From positions 567,501-631,500 of the forward strand of contig CAJNDS010001469.1 of assembly GCA_905221605.1 (NCBI GenBank): a stretch of 64,000 bases of DNA, read 5' to 3'. This DNA is from Symbiodinium natans. Lineage: Eukaryota; Sar; Dinophyceae; Suessiales; Symbiodiniaceae. The notes under the pieces were generated by a model, which saw only the letters and a list, made by a program, of their open reading frames with translations, was not told where the DNA came from and searched no databases. The position numbers were made by a program, and so were the translations under genes. Positions 18,312 through 27,564 of this stretch are shown here, in pieces (the stretch's first letter is position 1; each line of letters begins with the position of its first letter).

Positions 18312-18463
18312 AGAGAGCCCAATATCCTTCACTTAAGGAATATACTATGTACCTTCAAGTCGAGAGGCCCAATACCCTTCAATTAAGGAATGTACCTTAA
18401 ATTCTACAGAGATCCTTAATAGTATGATTCAAGGTCTATTCCTGACTTAAGGGGTATTGGGCT
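18312..18463. mobile_element. Tandem family A: truncated copy then full copy
   Basis: A 50-base left end (GAGAGAGCCCAATATCC) is followed directly by a full palindrome starting GAGAGGCCCAATACCC and ending GGGGTATTGGGCT. Confidence 0.75.
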
Positions 18464-18465
18464 GC

Positions 18466-18590
18466 AGAAGCTGCGCGCTCCAGGCTCTGTGAGTTCTCGA
18501 TTGCGCCGTCCCTGGCCAAAGCGTATTTCGCTGCACCGAAGGAGGAGGATGAGTCCGTGGACAGCGGTGCATCTGGGCTTATAATCCCTT
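18466..18590 (+). CDS. Candidate exon, acidic C-terminal part
   Basis: Follows the right end of family A (GCTGCAG). Frame EAARSRLCEFSIAPSLAKAY then APKEEDESVDSGASGLI with G/C-rich third positions, ending near a TTTAGGG array. No domain recognised. Confidence 0.4.
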
Positions 18591-18621
18591 TAGGGTTTAG
18601 GGTTTAGGGTTTAGGGTTTAG

Positions 18622-18715
18622 GTACCTGTATAGTATATACTTGGGCTGTAACGGGGTTCCTATGGAGTGGCTTTAGGGCCCAAGCATCTACTATTTAGGT
18701 ACATGGATCCTTAGG
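18622..18715. mobile_element. Family D element, left tip replaced by telomere array
   Basis: TACCTGTATAGTATATACTTG to GGTACATGGATCCTTAGGG. TTTAGGG units abut where the left CCTAAGGATCCATG should be. Confidence 0.75.
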
Positions 18716-18719
18716 GTTA

Positions 18720-19560
18720 GGGGCTCCTGGGGCCCGAATGAACCCCAAAAGTGTTTGTGGTTCTTATATCGGAAGCGGAGTTATGCTGGTTTTGGGCCTA
18801 TGGGTTCAGTTAAGGTACAGGGTTTCATGTGGGTTTACGGTTCAGGGAGTTGCGGGCATTCAATGCAGGGGGGTCCCTTGTTGCTTTGTTTTGAAGCGGG
18901 CGCAGGGCATACGCAGAGAGCCCAAGACACCCCTTCATCAAGGTTCTTTGCATTAGCTCTTGAGTCGGTGCGCCCTCGGTTTTGGCCTTACAGCCTGTAA
19001 TGAGCCCTAAGTGCCAAACAAGATGCGCAAATGTGTGCGTGTGTGTGTGTGTGTGTGTATATAAGTAGAGGTAAATGTCGGTTTCCGCAAGCTGGGGTAC
19101 CCTTTTTGGGGTCCCTTTATAAAGGGATTAAATTCCATTCGGGGTGTAAAAGGGGTACCCCTTTTTTTGGGAAATACGCATATCTGCTTGAGTTGTGCGT
19201 ATGCGTTTTGTTGGTTATGTTTGGGGTGGTGAGGGTGGCGAAGTGATTGAACGGTAGTGTATGGAGGGCTTCAGAGCAGGTCACTGAAACAGTCTTCCGT
19301 TGGTCTTCAAAGGCACTGATTTTTTTGTTTGTCTTCCGGTTAGTGTCTGCCGGGAGCCTCACAAGTTCGGGTTTGTGGGGTTTAGGGCGAGGTTTAGGGT
19401 TCAGGGTTTAGGGTTTCGGGTTTAGGGTTTAGGCTTTAAGGTTTAGGGCGGCTTAGGGCGCAACACTCAGCGTGCCTCAGGCAGATATGATGTTCGACGT
19501 CAGGGCCTTACCTTCGATGCGTCTAAGGGTAGTCACATGAAGCAGGGTTTATATTACTGT
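18720..19560. other. Low-information stretch with ORFs, GT tract and small palindrome
   Basis: Two overlapping + ORFs (from 18738 and 18755) without recognisable content, a (GT)n tract at 19032-19058, a palindromic GGGGTACCCTTTTTGGGG / AAAAGGGGTACCCC unit at 19094-19170, telomere variants at 19376-19450, and a readable islet (VPQADMMFDVRALPSMRLR) at about 19460-19530. Confidence 0.4.
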
Positions 19561-19730
19561 TTTTGGTGAGTGTATATAAGGTTCCTTTTTAATACTGGTG
19601 AGTGTATATATTGGGTGTCCTTTTGGGGGTACAAGAAATATATTCCCTACTTCATCTGGGCCCTTAACATGGTCCCTTAGCTCCCCTTCAAGGGTTCTGA
19701 AGTATGGGCCCTTGGGTTGCAGAGGGTATA

Positions 19731-19824
19731 TACCCAAAGGCTCCTATGTAGTACCTTTTTGGGGTAGTCTACTAGTATTCCCTATAACTAACCCAAAAAG
19801 GAACTACATTGGAGCCTTTGGGTA
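19731..19824. mobile_element. Family F palindromic element
   Basis: TACCCAAAGGCTCC to GGAGCCTTTGGGTA, ending GGGTAAG just before the coding-like segment at 19835. Confidence 0.85.
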
Positions 19825-19834
19825 AGAACTACCC

Positions 19835-20178
19835 GAAGAATTCGGGGTGGTGGTTGCGGTTTGGGATGGCCCACGTGCCTTGTTCGATGAAAAAACAAGG
19901 AGGGGCCCCCGAGTTATAAGTAGAGTCATGAAGGACCCTAATTTAAAATTAGGTTATAAGCATCCTAAATTAGGTTACAACTCCCTTAACTATAGTTAAG
20001 GGACTTATAACCTAATTTAGGATCCTGACCCTAAACTAAGGATCCTAAGTTAGGTTATAAGTCCCTCAACTATCGTTAGTATAGTAAGGGGGCCCCTCCT
20101 TGTAGCCACCTTTGTCAGCTTCGCATTGCGGCTTTCATCCTTTGCTTGCCCACTGGCAGTGAGTGTTCCGACTTCTAA
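19835..20178 (+). CDS. Candidate two-exon C-terminus interrupted by family M
   Basis: Exon 19835-19899 reads EEFGVVVAVWDGPRALFDEK and ends ACA AG. Removing 19900-20105 (GAGGGG ... TTGTAG, a complete family M element) restores AGC and the frame continues SHLCQLRIAAFILCLPTG then SECSDF and TAA at 20176. The intron is then GA-AG and coincides with the element tips. Confidence 0.45.
19900..20105. mobile_element. Family M element, putative GA-AG introner
   Basis: The tips ACAAG|GAGGGGCCCCC and GGGGGCCCCTCCTTGTAG| are inverted repeats. The interior has several TTATAACC/GGTTATAA and AGGATCCT arms. The left tip gives AAG|GA and the right tip gives a pyrimidine-rich TTGTAG. Confidence 0.8.
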
Positions 20179-20275
20179 GGGGGGGAAGAACCCTCATCAG
20201 AACTGTACGTATAACCCACTTAGAAGCCCCTTAAGTGCCCTGACATGGTCAGCAGTACAGTCATAAGTACAGTTC

Positions 20276-20460
20276 TAAACCCTAAACCCTAAACCCTAGT
20301 GCGCGCAGTGCGGGTGGCGAAACCCTAAACCCTAAACCCTAAACCCTAAACCCTAAACCCTAAACCCTAAACCCTAAACCCTAAACCCTAAACCCTAAAC
20401 CCTAAACCCTAAACCCTAAACCCTAAACCCTAAACCCTAAACCCTAAACCCTAAACCCGA
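20276..20460 (+). repeat. Longest exact telomere array (CCCTAAA)n
   Basis: A short block, a 30-base unique spacer (GTGCGCGCAGTGCGGG...), then over twenty uninterrupted CCCTAAA units. Confidence 0.95.
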
Positions 20461-20955
20461 ACCCTTCCAAGTATGCCCAGAGTCCGTAGGCCCACTCCCC
20501 ACTCCCCAAAGACCCTGCGCGACCAAAAAGCAATCGGAAGCATGGCTAAGGGTTAGGGTTTAGGGTTGAGGAATAAGGGTTTAGGGTTAGGGTTTAGGGT
20601 TTAGGGTTTAGGGTTTAGGGTTTAGGGTTTAGGGTTTAGGGTTTAGGGTTTCAAATATGTTGATCTCCAATTCTTCCAACCCCCTACGGACGAGAGCTGC
20701 CGAGGTTTGAGTTGTCCAAGAGACCCTAAACCCTAAACCCTAAACCCTAAACCCTAAACCCTAAACCCTAAAACCCTAAACCCTAAACCCTACACCCGGG
20801 GGTTCTTGTACTTGGAAGGTCCTGCCTCCCATGAGCCACGATGGACTATGGCAACCCCAAGTCCTTAGAACCCGTCAGTTGAGCCTATGCCGGTTTAGGG
20901 TTTAGGGTTTAGGGTTTCGGGTTTAGGGTTTAGGGTTTAGGGTTTAGGGTTCGAA
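20461..20955. repeat. Alternating telomere arrays with short unique islands
   Basis: TTTAGGG (20545-20652), CCCTAAA (20723-20795) and TTTAGGG (20892-20955). Islands between them read ESVGPLPTPQRPCATKKQSE (about 20472-20545), YVDLQFFQPPTDESCRGLSC (20654-20722) and CTWKVLPPMSHDGLWQPQVL (20806-20892). They are exon-like but short. Confidence 0.6.
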
Positions 20956-21029
20956 GCCCCTCAACCCTGCAACCCTAGTTCTAGAAACCCTTTCACCTAC
21001 ACGAAGCACTAAACACCAATTCTAAACCC

Positions 21030-21189
21030 AAGGCCATCCACCAACAGTATGAGCTTGCCTTGGGTGGAGCGAGCCGCAATTTCTGGAAGATTGGTTCGCT
21101 TGGGCCCACTTGGCAAGTCAAGACGCTAGGCTGGATGTTCAGAGGGCGGTGGAGGGCTGAAAGGCTTTTACGGCATGCTGCTATGTGCA
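21030..21189 (+). CDS. Candidate exon
   Basis: The frame reads QQYELALGGASRNFWKIGSL then WMFRGRWRAERLLRHAAMC and meets the poly-C/A core of a J-type element at 21197-21300. More than 50 open codons, no domain recognised. Confidence 0.35.
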
Positions 21190-21359
21190 GAACTTCCCCC
21201 CCCCAAAAAAAAAACAAACAAAAAAAAAAATCATTCTTCCTTGTAAGGACAAGATAGAAATCATTCTCTTCTATTTCATGGGGTTCTTGGGCAAGTGGTA
21301 GATTGGGAGTTCCGAAAGTTAGGCATAGCTTGACTTCACGTGCCTGACATCGCCCTACA

Positions 21360-21568
21360 AGGAGGGGCCCCCTAGTTATAGGCAGAGTTAGAAGGACCCT
21401 AAATAGAAATGAAGTTATAAGGATCCTAAATGAGGTTACAAGTCCCTTAACTATAGTTAAGGGACCTATAACCTAATTTAGGATCCTGACCCAAAATTGG
21501 GTTATAAGGATCCTAAATTAGGCTATAAGTCCCTTAATTATAGTTAGTATATCAAGGGGGCCCCTCCT
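21360..21568. mobile_element. Family M element
   Basis: CTACAAGGAGGGGCCCCC to GGGGGCCCCTCCTGATC. It is almost the same as 19900-20105 inside, but the right tip reads CCTGATC rather than TTGTAG, so the splice-acceptor end is lost. Confidence 0.85.
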
Positions 21569-21737
21569 GATCAATGGAGGGCTTTAGGGCTCCTACTGGC
21601 GCAGGAGTCTGCCAAATGCTAGCGCCATGGGCTCCGAAGTAGAGATATCCGCCCCCACCCCAAATGCACACAGCTGCTCCCTAAACCGAAAACCCTAAAC
21701 CCTAAACACGTGCAAAAGGTCAATAACTTTCTGCCAG

Positions 21738-21836
21738 GAACCTGACGCAAGTCCTGAACGCGCTGCCCCACTGGCATCCGCCGAGGCCCTGTGCACGTCC
21801 CCTAGAGGTCCAGGCACGTCTATAGCACATACCTAG
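21738..21836 (+). CDS. Candidate terminal exon
   Basis: Acceptor TTCTGCCAG, frame EPDASPERAAPLASAEALCT and RGPGTSIAHT with stop TAG at 21834; in frame over 33 codons. Confidence 0.35.
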   Translation, partial: EPDASPERAAPLASAEALCTSPRGPGTSIAHT

Positions 21837-21843
21837 GCCCTGA

Positions 21844-21950
21844 TGTATACTTGGAGGTTCATGGTACTTCGAACCCAGTTTTTACTGGACATATCACACA
21901 CTTTTTACCCCCGCAAGTGCCCTAACATGGCTATACGTGGGTTATAAGAG
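21844..21950. mobile_element. Family B element, right end lost
   Basis: TACTTGGAGGTTCATGGTAC is intact; the right side stops at GGGTTATAAGAG without the CCTCCAAG tip. Confidence 0.65.
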
Positions 21951-21992
21951 CTACGGCACCCTTAGCCCTAGGGTTTAGGGTTTAGGGTCTAG

Positions 21993-22119
21993 GGCGCTGC
22001 TGGATGGGACCTGGCCAGATGTTGGTGTGGCCTGCCCAAGAGTTCCTGTTTTGGGGTACCTGATGTTCATACCGCCTCGTACGAACCACGACAAATCAAG
22101 AAGTAACAGAAAAAAACTC
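21993..22119 (+). CDS. Candidate exon before a family E element
   Basis: After GGTCTAG; frame LLDGTWPDVGVACPRVPVLG and TNHDKSRSNRKKL. It is phase 0 at GTTGTGG, where the E element starts. It may join 22306-22407. Confidence 0.4.
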
Positions 22120-22225
22120 GTTGTGGTACTTTACCGTAGCTTTAGATCCTTACCCTTTTTGGGTTTATTGGGTTTCTTTCTAAGGCAGCTAAACGTTTAA
22201 TTTATAGCTACCCTCCTGAGTGCAG
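22120..22225 (+). mobile_element. Family E element, copy 3
   Basis: GTTGTGGTACTTTACCGTAG to CTACCCTCCTGAGTGCAG. Open frames on both sides make it the clearest intron-like E copy. Confidence 0.75.
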
Positions 22226-22305
22226 TCAAGAATTGAAGCTGAAATTCGAGGCAAATGTGTACCCTTGCGTTGCAGGCCAGTCTATGTGATCCTGGCATGC
22301 GGCAG

Positions 22306-22407
22306 CCATGCACCAGTTGGGGCATCTCGGCAGCAAGCTTTTGCTCGGAGTTGACGAGCTGTTGATGCTCAAAGAACAAGCGCAGAGGGATGTTGCCGCT
22401 GAAGCCG
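22306..22407 (+). CDS. Candidate exon, helical
   Basis: After ATGCGGCAG; frame MHQLGHLGSKLLLGVDELLM then LKEQAQRDVAAEAAK up to a family A element. Codons are G/C-ending. The same frame continues upstream to 22227 except for one TGA at 22287. Confidence 0.45.
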
Positions 22408-22520
22408 CCAAAGAGCCCACCCCCTTAAACAAGGAATATACCTTATGTGATATCAAGGACTAATCCTTACATAACTTAAGGCTTATATTCCTTAATTAAA
22501 GGGGTATTGGGCTCGCTGGG
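22408..22520. mobile_element. Family A element in a candidate intron
   Basis: CCAAAGAGCCCACCCCC to GGGGTATTGGGCTCGCTGGG. It has no AG at its right end; the next AG is CTCCCTAG at about 22540. Confidence 0.85.
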
Positions 22521-22540
22521 CCTTACAAAACCTCCCTAGA

Positions 22541-22650
22541 CCCAATCTGCTGGATCGTTGCTTTCCAAGTGGAGGGGCGGAAAGATCCTCACGCTCTGTC
22601 ATCGAAAGCCTTGCCTTGGAGCCCAAGTGCTCTATGCAAAGGCCTATAAC
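22541..22650 (+). CDS. Candidate exon
   Basis: After CTCCCTAG; frame PNLLDRCFPSGGAERSSRSV and IESLALEPKCSMQRP. Another frame (PYKTSLDPICWIVAFQVEG) is also open across this stretch. Confidence 0.35.
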
Positions 22651-22738
22651 CCCGAAGCCAAAATCCTTAAATCCTATACCTCAGCTACCCTAAACCCTAA
22701 ACCCTGAACCCTGAACCCTAAACCCTAAACCCGGCCAG

Positions 22739-22822
22739 GGCGTGCACAATGCTGCCTACAACCTCCAGGAGCTCATGACCGGCTCCATGCAAATGCCCTG
22801 TGTCTGCATCTATTGCACACTG
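22739..22822 (+). CDS. Candidate exon with acceptor and GTAACA donor
   Basis: CGGCCAG acceptor after a telomere block; 28 codons reading GVHNAAYNLQELMTGSMQMP then CVCIYCTL, phase 0 at donor GTAACA. No family assigned. Confidence 0.5.
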
Positions 22823-23047
22823 GTAACACCAGAACTCGATGGCCCTACAACCTTAAGCCCGAAAGTATATATATATATATAGAAATGAACCCTTAATCCT
22901 TCGGGAGTCCCTCCAAATTAAATGGTCCCTTAGGGTAATATCATGGTCCCTCCATATGGTCCCTTGCCTTCTTAAAGGGGTTTTGAAGTTGATGGGCCCT
23001 TGTCATGCTGTTGTCAACCGTATAGGCTAGGATGAAGGACGTGCTTA

Positions 23048-23178
23048 TTCCCCCCCCCCTGCCCGCCCCCCCCCTCCCCCCCCCTCCCCCCCCCCTCCCC
23101 CCCCTCCCCCCGCCCCGCCCCCCCCCCCCTCCTTGCCCCCCCCCCCCCCTTGCCCCCCCCCCCCCTCCCCCCCTGCCC
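23048..23178 (+). repeat. Poly-C / (C)nT tract
   Basis: About 130 bases of almost only C with regularly spaced T and rare G. Confidence 0.95.
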
Positions 23179-23332
23179 GTGGCCCAATGGGAGGCTTCGG
23201 GTGTGGGATCCTTGTTGTTGCGGGGATACGGTTTAGAGTGGGGAGATCATGAAGTGTTCGGTTTGCTTCTTCGGGCGACAGGGAACTCCAAGAGGAGGCC
23301 CCAAACCACCGCAAGCCTACATGAGTCCTAAA
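23179..23332 (+). CDS. Candidate terminal exon after poly-C
   Basis: Frame VAQWEASGVGSLLLRGYGLE then DHEVFGLLLRATGNSKRRPQ, stop TAA about 23330. A 129-codon minus ORF overlaps; it is mostly glycine from the C tract and is judged a shadow. Confidence 0.35.
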
Positions 23333-23341
23333 CCCTAAACC

Positions 23342-23433
23342 CGAAATGCAGGGGTACATTGCTAGGCCGGGTTCAGGGACTAGGGTGCACTTTTTGCCGC
23401 CCGATTCGCATGTGAGACACACACGCCTCCCCA
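23342..23433 (+). CDS. Candidate exon
   Basis: Frame EMQGYIARPGSGTRVHFLPP then DSHVRHTRLPKIQP between telomere-like blocks. No donor or acceptor was fixed. Confidence 0.25.
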
Positions 23434-23449
23434 AAATCCAGCCCCTAAA

Positions 23450-23602
23450 CCCTAAGACCTAAACCCAAATCCCAAACCCCAAGCCCTAAGCCCTAAAGCC
23501 CTAAAGCCCTAAAGCCCTAAAGCCCTAAAGCCCTAAAGCCCTAACGCCCTATAAGCCCTAAAGCCCTATAAGCCCTATAAGCCCTAAAGCCCTAAAGCCC
23601 AA
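23450..23602 (+). repeat. Variant array AAGCCCT
   Basis: CCCTAAACCC units change into AAGCCCT and TATAAGCCC units repeated over about 110 bases. Confidence 0.9.
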
Positions 23603-23605
23603 CGA

Positions 23606-23741
23606 TGCCTGTTTCTCAGGTACATCCCTCATTGCATGTGGCTTTGGCAGATCGAAGGTGCAAGGCCAATCGAAGAGGTCATTGAGTTGCTAGGCATCTT
23701 GGTGGAAGTCAGTGGAAGTAACGGCCCGGACTCCTGAGAGG
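23606..23741 (+). CDS. Candidate terminal exon
   Basis: A long open frame reading CLFLRYIPHCMWLWQIEGAR then PIEEVIELLGILVEVSGSNG and TGA near 23736; immediately followed by a family N element. A helical protein is suggested, unidentified. Confidence 0.4.
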
Positions 23742-23845
23742 ATCCAAAAAGTAGATCCCTTTAAGGGTTCCGAAGAATGACCCAATTAAAACAATAGTAT
23801 AGGGTACTATTTGGGGGGTTCTACTTTTTGCATCTTCCCAGGGTC
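23739..23845. mobile_element. Family N element
   Basis: GAGAGGATCCAAAAAGTAG at the left, TTCTACTTTTTGCATCTTCC, CAGG at the right; the middle has AAGAATGACCCAATTAAAAC. Confidence 0.75.
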
Positions 23846-23940
23846 TGGGGAGAACCATAGCCAAAGCATCCTGAACCATTTTTCTGGGTACTTGGCTGTC
23901 CAGGTGCAACCGAACTACAAAACTGTAGTAGCAACAGACC

Positions 23941-24235
23941 CTAAATCCTAAACCAGCTGCCCGGGGTATGGATCAGAAGATCGACTCTCACCCTTCCCCC
24001 TCCCCCCCCACTTACCCTCCCAGTTGAGTAAGCATCCTGTGGCCCCTTTTGGGGCAGTGCAATCCCAAAGGTAAACCCCGAGACCTCACACTCTGCGCCC
24101 TCAACCAGATTCGCCAGTTTCAGCAGAGCAAGACAAGTAGGATCACCCGAGCGGGCCATCCCTTTACTAGCACGACCAGGATCTACACGGGCTCGTGTCC
24201 CCAAAAGAGCCGCTCCGGAACATAAGCAACCCTAA
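23941..24235. other. Unique stretch open on both strands
   Basis: A + frame of about 68 codons (WGSAIPKVNPETSHSAPSTR, AIPLLARPGSTRARV) and an 87-codon minus ORF (DPTCLALLKLANLVEGAECE) overlap. Strand cannot be decided from this sequence. Confidence 0.3.
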
Positions 24236-24400
24236 AATCTTGACCCCTATATATACCCCTCCCCACTCCCTAAGCCTCGAACCGTTCAACCCTATACACC
24301 CCAGGCCCTAAGCCCTAAGCCCCTCAACCCCAACCCCTAAACGAACCCCAAATCTAGGCCCTAAAACCCTAAACCCTAAGCCCTAAAAGCCCTATAAACC

Positions 24401-24505
24401 CGCCGAAGGCAACCTCCGAGACGACGGAACAGCCACCGCCTCTTTGACCTCGATGCTGATGAGAAAACGGCGCGACCTTGAGACGATCCTTGGGCTAGCA
24501 CGCAA
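24401..24505 (+). CDS. Candidate exon
   Basis: Frame AEGNLRDDGTATASLTSMLM then RKRRDLETILGLARKPY, flanked by telomere-like blocks on both sides. Confidence 0.35.
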
Positions 24506-25016
24506 GCCCTACAGACCCTAAACCCGAAACCCTAAACCCTAAAACCCTAGCTTGAGGGTTTAGGGTAGCCTGTGAGGGTCTTTTAGGTTTCTAGGATTTC
24601 CAGCAAGCAGGGAAACATACCTTACCTTCTGGCGTAGGTTACTGTAGGTAAACCCATGGTCAAGGCGCATCAGGCTGGAGGATTTGGGGTTGTCTTTTAG
24701 GGTAGGGTTTAGGGTTTAGGGTTTAGGGGTTAGGGTTCTAAACCCGAAACCCTGCGCCAGCAAGCCCCTGAAGTTAGATAAACCTAGCTAAAGTCACTTT
24801 GCAGCAGAGAGGGAGGAGGGGGGGGGGGGGCAGACTGACTCAGACGACAGCCCCCTCCCCCCAAATCTAGTTGGTGCTGGTACTTCCTTTCACAAAGAGG
24901 CACCCCCCAAAAATGGATGTAGACCCAAAAACTCTCAACTCCAAACTTTATATTTTTAAATCGAGAACCCTAAATTTAGGGTTGAGGGTTGAGGGTAGGT
25001 AGAATCTCCGACTCAG

Positions 25017-25098
25017 GTCCCATCCGCCCCGGCCACGGCGGCACAAGGTCTCCTTCTCGGATATTGACGAGCAGTTTTCACGCTTGGTCACTGCGTAG
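25017..25098 (+). CDS. Candidate terminal exon
   Basis: Acceptor ACTCAG; frame SHPPRPRRHKVSFSDIDEQF then SRLVTA and TAG at 25096. Confidence 0.4.
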
Positions 25099-25139
25099 GC
25101 TCTCCGGACATCTCCGAGGGCCTTTGATTATTTAGGGTT

Positions 25140-25640
25140 TAGGGTTAGAAAAGACTAGAAATCCTTGTCAAAATAATTGAAATCCCATGAAAATGATGTA
25201 AAGTCCGTTTAAAATCAGTAGAAAACCTATGAACAAGATTGTCAGATGTATATCATCATAGTATTAGAGGGTATATGCATACGCTGATAATCTATTATGT
25301 CAGGCGCAGTAGAACAATGTAGCAAGGTTCTCATTATATATCATACTATAAAGAGATCTAGACAATCGTAAAACAGATCAGTACAATGATAGAATCACAT
25401 GAACAGAAGAATGATACTCAGTCAACATACAAAGCCCAATAGTGTAACGACAGGACAATGTAACAGTATAGAATATATTTTTGTAAGAATGCAGTTTTGT
25501 AACTTTGACCGTATAACAGTATAACAATGATTTGCAATGCAACACATAATGTATACTGCAATAGCAGCATAATATGTTCGTATGGCAATACAGAAAAACT
25601 AGTATGGTAACATAGAATGAGAATGTTACCATGATGAGTG
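25140..25640. other. AT-rich stretch without telomere repeats
   Basis: Roughly 500 bases of unique AT-rich sequence with many ATAGAA, ACAATG and AACAGTAT words. Minus ORFs exist but are low-complexity in content. No element tips were recognised. Confidence 0.5.
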
Positions 25641-26187
25641 TAAGCATGCGAAATCAAAGAGTTCGTCCGTGAGCCTTTCCTTATTGCTCCGGAAGTCGTT
25701 TCGAAAAATCCGTGGCGATGTTTTGTTGTTGAAGCAGCTTGCACCGCCTGTACCCGAAGGGTCACTGCCTCAGGGACAACAGTGTCGGATGCTGTGCTAC
25801 AGAAGCGAGATCCTTTTGCATGGCTGTGGTGTTGTTAGACAGCAATTCCCAGGCAGCAGCTACTCACACAGCCAAGCCCATGTCCCGACGTTGTCCCTCG
25901 GGATTTCATGATTTTAAATTCTGCACATGTAGCAGGAGCCGCTGGGATGTGCAGGGGGTTCTGGGATGTACTTCAGCCGCAAGAGTCCCCGAATCTGGCA
26001 ATTCTTTTCCCCTCCCTGGTTGCTGTAATCCTCTGGAGAAGCACATGTCTCGATGGTTCGGCTGAAGTCTCAGGTTGTTGGCACTCTACATAAGGCACTG
26101 CTGTCTCAAACCATCTCCTGCCATGAAGCTGTCAGCAACTTTATCAGCAACTATATTCAGCTCGTTGTTGGTCCGACTGCATAGACA
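25640..26187 (+). CDS. Candidate coding island, exon structure unresolved
   Basis: Four long + frames overlap in sequence: EIKEFVREPFLIAPEVVSKN (25643-25838), an ORF from 25739 with CMAVVLLDSNSQAAATHTAK, an ORF from 25908 with ESPNLAILFPSLVAVILWRS (membrane-like), and a terminal frame with VVGTLHKALLSQTISCHEAV then FISNYIQLVVGPTA, stop about 26184. The absence of repeats and the density of open frames suggest a gene. Confidence 0.4.
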
Positions 26188-26289
26188 GATCTGAACCCTA
26201 ACCCTAAACCCTAAACCCTAAACCCTAAACCCTAAACCCCAAACCCCACCTAAGGAATCCTCAGGGCCTCCAGCCTAAAAAGCTTCCCC

Positions 26290-26470
26290 GCTTACACGAG
26301 ACACCTTGTCGACACCCATTCTGTTCAATAGCACCCCTGTGATTATCCAGCTGCTGGCTCACCTGTGCTCTGCTTATGCAGGAGAAGTCCAAGATTTCAA
26401 GTTTCTTGCTCGGGAAGGCTTCAGCAAGTCGATATTTACTTCATGGCCTCAGCTGCCAGGTGCGCGGGAG
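26290..26470 (+). CDS. Candidate exon
   Basis: About 60 open codons: TPILFNSTPVIIQLLAHLCS, EVQDFKFLAREGFSKSIFTS, WPQLPGARE, ending at a TTTAGGG block. Unidentified. Confidence 0.4.
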
Positions 26471-26486
26471 GGTTTAGGGTTTAGGG

Positions 26487-26525
26487 TTTGCCGGCAGCCT
26501 CCAAAGTCCGTTGCTCAAAAAAGGG
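26487..26525 (+). repeat. Dispersed repeat shared with 7.7 kb
   Basis: TTGCCGGCAGCCTCCAAAGT followed by CCGTTGCTCAAAAA matches 7697-7735 (intron 3 of the secreted-protein gene) at all but one or two bases. Confidence 0.7.
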
Positions 26526-26570
26526 TTTAGGGTTTAAGAGAGACACGGCTCCCGCTGCATAGGGGCGGCA

Positions 26571-26676
26571 ATGGGTGCTACAATTTTTGACAAGCTGCGA
26601 GCGCGGCAGGTGGCAAGGAGTCCCCAGACAGGGTTCGACGATGGCATACAAACGGCCTTTCGAATCCAATGGGATA
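26571..26676 (+). CDS. Candidate exon
   Basis: ATG frame MGATIFDKLRARQVARSPQT then GFDDGIQTAFRIQWDR, ending at a TTTAGGG block. Confidence 0.35.
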
Positions 26677-26734
26677 GGGTTTAGGGTTTAGGCTTAGGGT
26701 TTTGGGTTTTGGGTTTTGGGTTTTGGGTTTAGGG

Positions 26735-27060
26735 TTTAGGGCTGCTAGGACGGTGCATTTCGCACTTCAAGCGAGCCTTGTGAAGACAACGAGGCCACTC
26801 TTTTGTGGAATCGCAGATCCAAAAGGTAATTGCAACCGCTGTCAGGAGGCGATATTTTCAAGCCTCCTGTGCACCAGGTTGCTTAAGCTCATCGAAGATG
26901 AGACTGTTTCAGCATTCATGCTGCCTCTTAGGCAGAGAGTTTGAAGACGCTGCGAGATGCAGCCTGGTTTCATGTTTCGCTGAGTCTTCATGCCCATGAA
27001 GCTCTGCATGCTAAAGTCGTCATAGTCAATGCCCTAAGTCCCTTCGCAATCCTGATACCT
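26735..27060 (+). CDS. Candidate coding region, two frames
   Basis: An ORF ending TGA 26942 contains VHFALQASLVKTTRPLFCGI and LLCTRLLKLIEDETVSAFML; an overlapping ORF (26805-26999) contains QIQKVIATAVRRRYFQASCA. A donor-like AAAAG|GTAATT lies at about 26824. Confidence 0.3.
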
Positions 27061-27175
27061 GCTCTGACACAAACCCCCCTAAACCCTAAACCCTAAACCC
27101 CTCTCTTGTTTCTGCGTTTTGGCCACGAACCATCATCCGCATTCGGGCGCTAACTCTTTGAAGTCGATTTGCTCC

Positions 27176-27270
27176 GAGAGCCCAATACTCCTCCCCCCCC
27201 CCCCCCCCCCCCCCCTATTTTTTTTAGGGTTTAGGGTTTAAGGCGCCCAGTTCCCCCCCCCCCCCCACCC
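27176..27270. repeat. Family A left tip fused to poly-C tracts
   Basis: GAGAGCCCAATACTCC runs directly into about 20 C, then T, TTTAGGG units and a second C tract. Confidence 0.8.
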
Positions 27271-27329
27271 CCCCGCCCAGTTGATGCATAGACCCTTAAA
27301 GTACATGTATCAAGGGGGTTAAGACTCGC

Positions 27330-27470
27330 ACCTTTGAGGTAGTACCCCTAAGAGGTTCCCTTAATGTACTCCAAATATGGCCCTTATTCCCTTAGGGTTT
27401 AGGGTTTAGGTTTAGAGGATCTTGAGACGGGGTGCCCAAACCCAAGGGTACTACCTTAGGGGTCCAAGGT
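27330..27470. mobile_element. Family H element with telomere insert
   Basis: TTTGAGGTAGTACCCCTAAG, ACTCCAAATATGGCCC at the left; CCAAACCCAAGGGTACTACC, TTAGGGGTCCAAGG at the right; a TTTAGGG block is in the middle. Confidence 0.65.
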
Positions 27471-27564
27471 CATTGCGTGCTGAGGGGTGTGGGGGCTCGT
27501 TGGGCTTCGTTGCTGGTTTAGTGTTTATGGGGTTCAGGGTTTAGGGTTTAGGGTTGAAGTAACA

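Noticed and set aside
20276-20460. Chromosome end (terminal telomere)
   Set aside because: Arrays occur in both orientations throughout the window and unique sequence continues on both sides, so these are interstitial.
23045-23434. 129-codon minus ORF ending in poly-glycine
   Set aside because: The glycine half is the antisense of the poly-C tract.
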